Of a stretch of DNA of 64,000 nucleotides, positions 58,876 to 64,000 are shown piece by piece. The DNA is taken from contig NZ_KQ948992.1 of assembly GCF_001514265.1 (NCBI RefSeq), positions 424,086 to 488,085 on the forward strand. The letters run 5' to 3'. The notes beneath the pieces are model-generated. The model was not told where the DNA came from. It searched no databases and was given only the letters and a program-made list of their open reading frames with translations. Positions within the stretch are counted from its first letter, which is position 1, and each line of letters opens with the position of its first letter. The stretch comes from Streptomyces resistomycificus. Its GTDB lineage: Bacteria; Actinomycetota; Actinomycetes; Streptomycetales; Streptomycetaceae. Both the position numbers and the translations under genes were made by a program.

Positions 58876-60135
58876 ATGCACATATGCGTTCTCGGGCAGG
58901 GGTACGTCGGCCTGCCGCTGGCCTTACGGGCCGCCGAGGCCGGTCACACCGTGACCGGATACGAGCCCGACGGGCGGCGCTGCGCCCAATTGGCAGCGGG
59001 GTCCTCCTACATCGAGGACATCGATTCCACGCGGCTGCAGGACCTGCTGCGTTCAGGGGCGTACCGGCCCACGGACGACCCGGAGGATCTCAAGGGCTTC
59101 GACTTCGCCGTCATCACCGTGCCCACACCGCTCACCGACCGGGTGCCGGACCTCGGTTGCGTGCGCGAGGCCGCCCGTGAACTGGCCGTGTGGCTCGAGC
59201 CGGGCGCGACCGTGGTGCTGGAGTCGACCACACACCCCGGCACCACCCGCGACGTGCTCATACCGCTGCTGGAGACGGGGTCAGGTCTGACGGCGGGACG
59301 GGACTTCCACGTCGGGTTCAGCCCCGAGCGCATCGATCCCGGTAACCCCGTGTGGCGACTGGAGAACACGCCCAAGATCGTCGCCGGACTCACCGAGGCG
59401 TGCCTGAGCCAGGTGAAGGCCTTCTACGACACGGTCACCGACGCCACCGTGCCGGCCTCGGGGCTGGAGGAGGCCGAGCTGGCCAAGGTGTTCGAGAACA
59501 CCTACCGGCACGTCAACATCGCGCTGGTCAACGAGCTGTCCCGGATGGCGCACACGCTGGGCGTCGATGTGTGGCACACCCTGGAGCTGGCCGCCACCAA
59601 GCCCTTCGGGTTCACCAAGTTCCTGCCCGGGCCGGGCGTCGGCGGGCACTGCCTGCCCATCGACCCGGTCTACCTCAGCCATCACGTCAAGACGCGGCAC
59701 GGCCAGACCTTCCGGCTGATCGAGCTGGCGCAGGACATCAACGACAGCCAGCCCGACTACGTGGTGCGCCGTCTGCAGGATGCGCTCAGCCGCCGCTTCT
59801 GCCGAAGCGTCCATGGTGCTCGCGTCCTCGCCCTGGGCGCCGCCTACAAGCCGGGGACCGCGGATGCGCGTCAGTCGCCGGCCGTCGAAGTCATCGACCG
59901 CCTGCGCGAGATGGGCGCGGACGTCACTGTCGTGGACCCTTATCTGCCGGACGGCGGATCACGGGAGATTCCCTTCGAGGCGGCCGACAACGACGTCTGC
60001 GTCGCCGACTTCGATGCGGTCGTCCTGCTCACCTCGCACGCCGAGTTCGATCTCACCCGGGTCGCATCCGAGGCCGCCTACGTCCTCGACACCCGTGGCG
60101 TCATGGCGACGGCCCCGCGCGTCGAGCGGCTCTAG
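58876..60135 (+). CDS. UDP-glucose 6-dehydrogenase-like nucleotide-sugar dehydrogenase
   Basis: 419 residues from ATG 58876 with GAGGAAAA upstream. The N-terminal NAD fold is ICVLGQGYVGLPLALRAAEAGHTVTGYEPD. VITVPTPLTD and VVLESTTHPGTT follow. The central helix is LEEAELAKVFENTYRHVNIALVNEL. The catalytic loop PGPGVGGHCLPIDPVYL carries Cys259. The C-terminal domain has ALGAAYKPGTADARQSPAVEVIDRL. The family oxidises UDP-glucose to UDP-glucuronate, or UDP-ManNAc/GlcNAc to the uronic acids, using two NAD+. The nearby hyaluronan-synthase-like glycosyltransferase favours UDP-glucuronate, but the amino-sugar alternative cannot be excluded by sequence. Confidence 0.9.
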   Translation: MHICVLGQGYVGLPLALRAAEAGHTVTGYEPDGRRCAQLAAGSSYIEDIDSTRLQDLLRSGAYRPTDDPEDLKGFDFAVITVPTPLTDRVPDLGCVREAARELAVWLEPGATVVLESTTHPGTTRDVLIPLLETGSGLTAGRDFHVGFSPERIDPGNPVWRLENTPKIVAGLTEACLSQVKAFYDTVTDATVPASGLEEAELAKVFENTYRHVNIALVNELSRMAHTLGVDVWHTLELAATKPFGFTKFLPGPGVGGHCLPIDPVYLSHHVKTRHGQTFRLIELAQDINDSQPDYVVRRLQDALSRRFCRSVHGARVLALGAAYKPGTADARQSPAVEVIDRLREMGADVTVVDPYLPDGGSREIPFEAADNDVCVADFDAVVLLTSHAEFDLTRVASEAAYVLDTRGVMATAPRVERL

Positions 60136-60301
60136 GGCAGCCCTCGGGCCGAGAACAGCAGCCCGTGAGGCCGCTGACGTCCACGGGCCCACGCAACGTC
60201 ACGGAGTTCGCCGACGAGGCGGTCCGTGCGCTGAGCACACGCGGTGCCGAACCGGGCCGCGACAACGCCGGGTGCCTTCGACACCCGAGAAGGAGGACAA
60301 C

Positions 60302-60475
60302 ATGTACGGACAAAATGGTGTGGGTGCCGCGATCGGTACGGCCACCGGAGGAGCCGCGCTGGCCGCTACGGGCGGCACCGCTCTCGGGTGGATCGTGCTG
60401 GGGGCCATGCTCTTCGTGATCAGCGGCGTGGCGGTGTTCCGTCTGTCCACCCGCGGCAAGCGGGTGACCGCTTGA
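60302..60475 (+). CDS. 57-residue membrane mini-protein with LAATG-like sorting motif
   Basis: 57 residues from ATG 60302 with AGAAGGAGG upstream, a strong site. The sequence is Gly/Ala-rich (GVGAAIGTATGGAALAATGG), followed by one hydrophobic segment (WIVLGAMLFVISGVAVF) and a basic tail (RLSTRGKRVTA). LAATG + hydrophobic stretch + Arg/Lys tail copies the layout of a sortase signal (LAxTG type in Streptomyces), yet there is no N-terminal signal peptide and almost no mature domain. The stop overlaps the start of the glycosyltransferase, so a role in that enzyme's membrane assembly is an alternative. Function unknown. Confidence 0.7.
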   Translation: MYGQNGVGAAIGTATGGAALAATGGTALGWIVLGAMLFVISGVAVFRLSTRGKRVTA

Positions 60476-61791
60476 GCACTTCACCACGGATCCGCTTCAC
60501 CCTGGTGACCGCTGTGGTGGTGGCGGCTCTGGCCGCTGCCACCGTGGTGGTGCACCTGCAGTCGAAAAGCCCGATCCTGACGTCCTACTGGTGGCTCGGC
60601 ATGCTGGTGATCGTGCTCTGCCTCGTCTCGTTCCTGAAGGGCAGGTCCTTCACGCATCTGCCCGTGGCCCCCGGCCGGACGGTGGCCATCATCCCCGCCT
60701 TCGAGGAGCCCACGGAAAACCTCCACCGGACGGTGTGGTCGCTGTTGGCCCAGACGCACCCGGTCGACGAAATCCACGTGATCGACGACGGCTCCACCCA
60801 GCACCCCGTCCAGCCCTTCGAGCACCCCCGGGTCCACTGGCACCGGCAGGAGAACAAGGGCAAGCGCGGAGCGCAGGTCACCGTACTCCGTCACCTCCAG
60901 TCGCAGGGCAAGGGCTTCGACTTCGTCCTCACCATCGACTCGGACGGCGAGCCCTTCCCGGATGCGCTGGAGCAGCAGCTGAGGGCCATGAGCAATCCGA
61001 AGATCCAGGCCACCACCGGGATGATCTACATCCGCAACTTCGAGGAGACCTGGGTCTCCAGGGCCGCCGACATCGACATCGGCACCTCGTGCGTGATGAT
61101 GCGCTCCTCGCGCTCCATGCTCGGCGCGCTGGAGACCACCTCGGGCGCACTGGCCCTCTACCGGGCCGAGCTGCTCTACGACCACTTGGACGCCTACGAA
61201 GTGGAATGCGGCACCGGCGACGACCGCTGGCTTGCGCTGCGGGCCCTCATACGCGGTGAGGTCGTGGCCGTCAACGAGGCCGGCGTGGTCACCGACATGC
61301 CGACCACGCTGAAGAAGACCTACCGCCAGCGCCTGCGCTGGGCCCGGTCCTGGTGGTGGATGCTGCCGTTCGTCTACGCGCGGCTCTCCCTCAAGCAGCT
61401 CATATCGCCGACCTTCGGCCTCCTCCAGCTCGTCATCACCCCGGTGATGCTGGCCTGGACCCTGGTGATGACACTGATGACTTTGGGCGGCCGGTACCAC
61501 AACCCCGGCGTGGCCCTGGTCTACCTAGGGGTGTACCTCGTGGTCCGGTACGGCCAGTCAGGTCTGTACGTCCTCATGCGGCCCGACATGACCACACGCC
61601 AGCGGTGGCGCTCGTGGCTCGTCGGAACCCCGACGGCCGTGTTCATGAACATCGTGCTCCTGTGCCCCACCCGCTACTGGGCCCTGTTCAAGCTCCGTGA
61701 CAACGCGTGGCAGTCCCGTGGACTGACGGCCAAGACGGTACTGACGAAGGGCCGCCACCGCGCCGAGGCCCCAGACCTGATGAACGCGTGA
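60472..61791 (+). CDS. Family 2 glycosyltransferase, hyaluronan-synthase-like
   Basis: 439 residues from TTG 60472, overlapping the preceding stop by 4 bp. It has two N-terminal membrane segments, then a GT2 domain: VAIIPAFEEP, HVIDDGS, the metal-binding TIDSDGEPFPDAL, the acceptor motif GTGDDRWLALRAL and RQRLRWARSWWW. Further membrane helices follow (LLQLVITPVMLAWTLVMTL and more). The DDG, DSD, GDDR and QRxRW series is that of processive synthases such as hyaluronan and cellulose synthase, and GDDR is typical of the hyaluronan group. With the upstream dehydrogenase, a glucuronate-containing extracellular polymer made at the plasma membrane is a reasonable prediction. Confidence 0.88.
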   Translation: MSTSPRIRFTLVTAVVVAALAAATVVVHLQSKSPILTSYWWLGMLVIVLCLVSFLKGRSFTHLPVAPGRTVAIIPAFEEPTENLHRTVWSLLAQTHPVDEIHVIDDGSTQHPVQPFEHPRVHWHRQENKGKRGAQVTVLRHLQSQGKGFDFVLTIDSDGEPFPDALEQQLRAMSNPKIQATTGMIYIRNFEETWVSRAADIDIGTSCVMMRSSRSMLGALETTSGALALYRAELLYDHLDAYEVECGTGDDRWLALRALIRGEVVAVNEAGVVTDMPTTLKKTYRQRLRWARSWWWMLPFVYARLSLKQLISPTFGLLQLVITPVMLAWTLVMTLMTLGGRYHNPGVALVYLGVYLVVRYGQSGLYVLMRPDMTTRQRWRSWLVGTPTAVFMNIVLLCPTRYWALFKLRDNAWQSRGLTAKTVLTKGRHRAEAPDLMNA

Positions 61792-61800
61792 GGCCAAGAA

Positions 61801-61840
61801 CCCGGCCCACGGGGAACTCGTGTGTCCCCCGTGAGCCGGG
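61801..61840. terminator. Bidirectional terminator
   Basis: CCCGGCCCACGGGG faces CCCCGTGAGCCGGG with one internal mismatch around a 12-base loop, between the convergent glycosyltransferase and secreted-protein genes. Confidence 0.8.
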
Positions 61841-61873
61841 CCGGTTTCCTGACGTGTGCCCTGTGGCGAACGG

Positions 61874-63844
61874 TCAGTTGGTGAAGGTGAGGTACTTCCA
61901 GGCCCCGTGCGTCGTCGAGTTGACGCTGTCGCCCGAGGTGCCGTTGACGTACGACGCGCGCACCCGGGCGCGGATGCCCGACTCGCCCGGTGCGCCGAGG
62001 TCCACGGCCGACTTGCCGTTGGCGGCCAGGGCGAAGTACTCGGACCCGGAGTCGTACCAGGAGCCCTGGTAGAAGACCTGGAGCTGCACCCGCTGCTTGC
62101 GGCCCTGGTAGTAGTTCATCGTCGTGGTCAGCACCGGGCCGGTGTTCTTGCGGAAGTAGTAGTACGTCGTCGAGCCGATCTTCCCCTTCTTGTAGTGCTT
62201 GGAGACGGTGGTCGAGACCTTCGCGTGGGCGTACGCGGTCGACTTCGTCGTCTTGTCGGCGGAGCGCGCGTCGCCCGCGAAGACGGCGGTGACGGTCGTG
62301 TCGCGGGTCATGTCGACGACCGCCGACAGGTTGCCGTTCGAGTTGACCTTGGCGGTCTTGACCAGCTTCTTCGGCTTGTCGGAGCCGAAGGGGTCCGCGT
62401 AGATGGCGACCGTACGGTTCTGGTACGTCGAACCGAGGTGCGCGGTGAAGGTGACGTCCTTGCCGTACGCGTACAGCTTGCCGTTGTTGGTGAGGGTGAG
62501 GGTGGTCGCCTTGCGCGAGACCTGGACCGTGTCCGACCCGGAGACGGCGGCGTGGGCGGCGTCGCCCGCGTAGGTCACCTTGTACGTGACCTTGCCGCCG
62601 GCGGGCGGGGTGTCGGTGAAGGAGAAGCCGCCGCCGGCCTTCGTCGTGACGGTGGGCAGCGTCTTGCCGCTCGGTGACTCCACGTCCGTACGGGTCACCT
62701 GGAGGCTGGTGCCCGCCGGGAGCGCTGTCTGGGACGTCAGCTTGCCGGTGACCGTGAGCTTCTTGGCACGGTCCGCCTTCGCGGGGGCCGTCACCGAGAG
62801 CGTCGGCAGCTCCTTGGTGGGGTCGGTCAGGGCGCGCAGGGTGTGGACGCCGCCGGTGTTCACGGAGACCGCGAAGACCCTGCTGCTGTCCGGCGCCCAG
62901 GCCAGTGCCCCGTCCACCAGGGTGTCGGCGCCGCTGCTGTCGCCGGTGTTGGGGAAGTCGTACTCCCGCACCGGCGTCGGGTCGCCGGGCCGGTGGATGT
63001 GGACGTCGGGCTCGTACCAGGAGAAGCTGCCACCCGCCACGCTGCCGTCCGGTGCGACCCGCACCGCGTTCGGGTACGCGTCGATCGGGTACCCCGCCTG
63101 CTCGGTCAGGTCGGTGGTCGCGTAGGCGCCGATGCCGTAGCCGGTGTCCGGGTCGCCCCACGAGGTGAGGACCTGCTTGCCGTCGGGCGTCAGGTCCAGC
63201 TGCTTCACGGCGGTGTCCATGTCGCCCTTGACCCGCAGCGCGGCACCGTCCGCCGAGACGTCGTACACCGCGAGGGCGCCGCCGTTGCCGGCCACGAGGA
63301 CGCCGGGGACGGCCGGGTCGGAGGCCAGGAACATCCCGAAGGCGCCGGAGAAGCCGACGTCGCCGCGCTGGGCGAGGTGGACGACGGGCTCGGTGCCGGA
63401 GAGGTCGAGCGAACCGAAGTCGGTGCCGTGGGCGAACCAGATCCGGCCGTCCACCACCTCCAGGTCGCCCGGAGCCGCGCCCACCGGGTAACTCGCGGTC
63501 TGGGTGTACGTCTCCGTCTCCACCGAGACGATCCGGTTGCCGTTCTTGACGGCCGCGTACACCTGCCCGGAGTCGGCGGACAGCGCCAGGCCGCTCACGC
63601 CGGACAGCCCGGTCAGGGACGCCTTGACGGCACCCGCGTAGTCGGTGACGACGATCTTGCCGCCGGTCGGGTCGGAGACGTAGACCCGTCGGTGGGTGCC
63701 GTCCACGACGATGTCGCCGACCGACTTCACCGGAAGGACCTTGGCGGAGTCGGCCGCGGCCACTCCCGCCGAACCCGCGGCGATCACCGCGGAACTGAAG
63801 ACGACCGCGAGTGTGGTCGCGGCCGAGATGCTGCGCCTGCGCAC
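61874..63844 (-). CDS. Secreted beta-propeller and Ig-like domain protein
   Basis: 656 residues from GTG 63844. Upstream in-frame codons to 63970 lack a ribosome site and have no homology-like content. The start VRRRSISAATTLAVVFSS is a classic signal peptide ending near AGVAAADS. Residues ~35-330 contain repeats of the kind IVVDGTHRRVYVSDP, LALSADSGQVYAAVKNG and LDLTPDGKQVLTSWG, a YncE/lactonase-like propeller. The C-terminal part has Ig-like repeats (LPTLSVTAPAKADRAKKLTVTGKL, LTLTNNGKLYAYGKDVTFTAHLG) and a Tyr-rich end (TYYYFRKNTGPVLTTTMNYYQG). It is probably an extracellular scaffold or adhesin-like protein. Such proteins are abundant in Streptomyces and functionally undefined. Confidence 0.85.
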   Translation of the reverse strand: MRRRSISAATTLAVVFSSAVIAAGSAGVAAADSAKVLPVKSVGDIVVDGTHRRVYVSDPTGGKIVVTDYAGAVKASLTGLSGVSGLALSADSGQVYAAVKNGNRIVSVETETYTQTASYPVGAAPGDLEVVDGRIWFAHGTDFGSLDLSGTEPVVHLAQRGDVGFSGAFGMFLASDPAVPGVLVAGNGGALAVYDVSADGAALRVKGDMDTAVKQLDLTPDGKQVLTSWGDPDTGYGIGAYATTDLTEQAGYPIDAYPNAVRVAPDGSVAGGSFSWYEPDVHIHRPGDPTPVREYDFPNTGDSSGADTLVDGALAWAPDSSRVFAVSVNTGGVHTLRALTDPTKELPTLSVTAPAKADRAKKLTVTGKLTSQTALPAGTSLQVTRTDVESPSGKTLPTVTTKAGGGFSFTDTPPAGGKVTYKVTYAGDAAHAAVSGSDTVQVSRKATTLTLTNNGKLYAYGKDVTFTAHLGSTYQNRTVAIYADPFGSDKPKKLVKTAKVNSNGNLSAVVDMTRDTTVTAVFAGDARSADKTTKSTAYAHAKVSTTVSKHYKKGKIGSTTYYYFRKNTGPVLTTTMNYYQGRKQRVQLQVFYQGSWYDSGSEYFALAANGKSAVDLGAPGESGIRARVRASYVNGTSGDSVNSTTHGAWKYLTFTN

Positions 63845-64000
63845 AGTGATGTGAACCCCCAGGAACAAGCCCGGTCTTCGCCGGGCGAGACAAATGCCGA
63901 CGTCCCCCCTCGCGCCCTTCGCGGGCACGTGAACGCGGCTGGGCGGCAGCCTATGGCATGACTGTGACAACCGGGTACGGAGTTCCCCCCCCCCCCCCGG
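63845..64000. other. Promoter side of the secreted-protein gene and window end
   Basis: This holds the leader of the minus-strand gene. A run of 14 C residues at 63985-63998 closes the window; it could be a contig end or sequencing artefact. No gene is seen. Confidence 0.4.

Noticed and set aside
63985..63998. Run of 14 C residues at the window end
   Set aside because: Most likely a contig-end or homopolymer artefact. Nothing else supports a biological role.

Overview
The window is chromosomal DNA from a Streptomyces-type actinomycete. GC is very high throughout, GTG, TTG and possibly CTG starts are common, genes are often coupled by ATGA or GTGA overlaps, and the left block (galU, glp, moaC, mogA, GNAT gene, sepX/glpR, tRNA-Ala) is a typical actinobacterial neighbourhood. 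There are no CRISPR arrays or rRNA genes.

Left core block (1-13507). On the minus strand lie a cation/proton antiporter, an MFS transporter, an FmdB-like zinc-ribbon protein with a CIRCE-like heat-shock operator over its ribosome binding site, and the start of an MTA phosphorylase gene. On the plus strand lie a membrane-anchored penicillin acylase with a Thr-Gly repeat in its spacer peptide and the galU-glp-moaC-mogA-GNAT-sepX run. A 5-formyl-THF cyclo-ligase gene (minus) sits between them. The block ends with tRNA-Ala(CGC).

Transposon-borne defence island (13512-37694, about 24.2 kb). It starts just after the tRNA and is bounded by perfect 15-bp terminal inverted repeats, each directly abutted by the 5-bp direct repeat ACGCA. 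I read this as a transposon with a 5-bp target duplication that separated the tRNA from its terminator (now at 37704-37737). The left end carries a translationally coupled pair, a degenerate tyrosine-recombinase-like protein and a DDE transposase-like protein, with a divergent HTH gene, a winged-helix protein and a degenerate Nudix-like protein. Two copies of the same 20-bp palindrome sit upstream of the recombinase and Nudix genes. The cargo is a methylation-associated defence system (MADS): mad2 methyltransferase, mad3 AAA ATPase, mad4, mad5 specificity subunit, then after a gap holding a dead PIN-domain gene mad6 (NERD, pseudokinase, kinase and P-loop protein), mad7 and mad8 (HerA-like ATPase). 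A vsr-type endonuclease closes the element. MADS itself is a described system. Its packaging in this tRNA-adjacent element, and the recombinase/transposase module, look less familiar.

Right core block (37700-64000). This holds a FtsX-type ABC exporter with a two-component system, a GNAT protein, exonuclease III, an orphan large serine recombinase, a MerR regulator divergent from a Baeyer-Villiger monooxygenase/hydrolase/SDR operon, a small charged repeat protein, a tricorn-type S41 protease, a TetR regulator with an MMPL transporter, and a GNAT/MarR pair. It ends with an exopolysaccharide locus (UDP-glucose dehydrogenase, a 57-residue membrane mini-protein, a hyaluronan-synthase-like GT2) and a large secreted beta-propeller/Ig-like protein.
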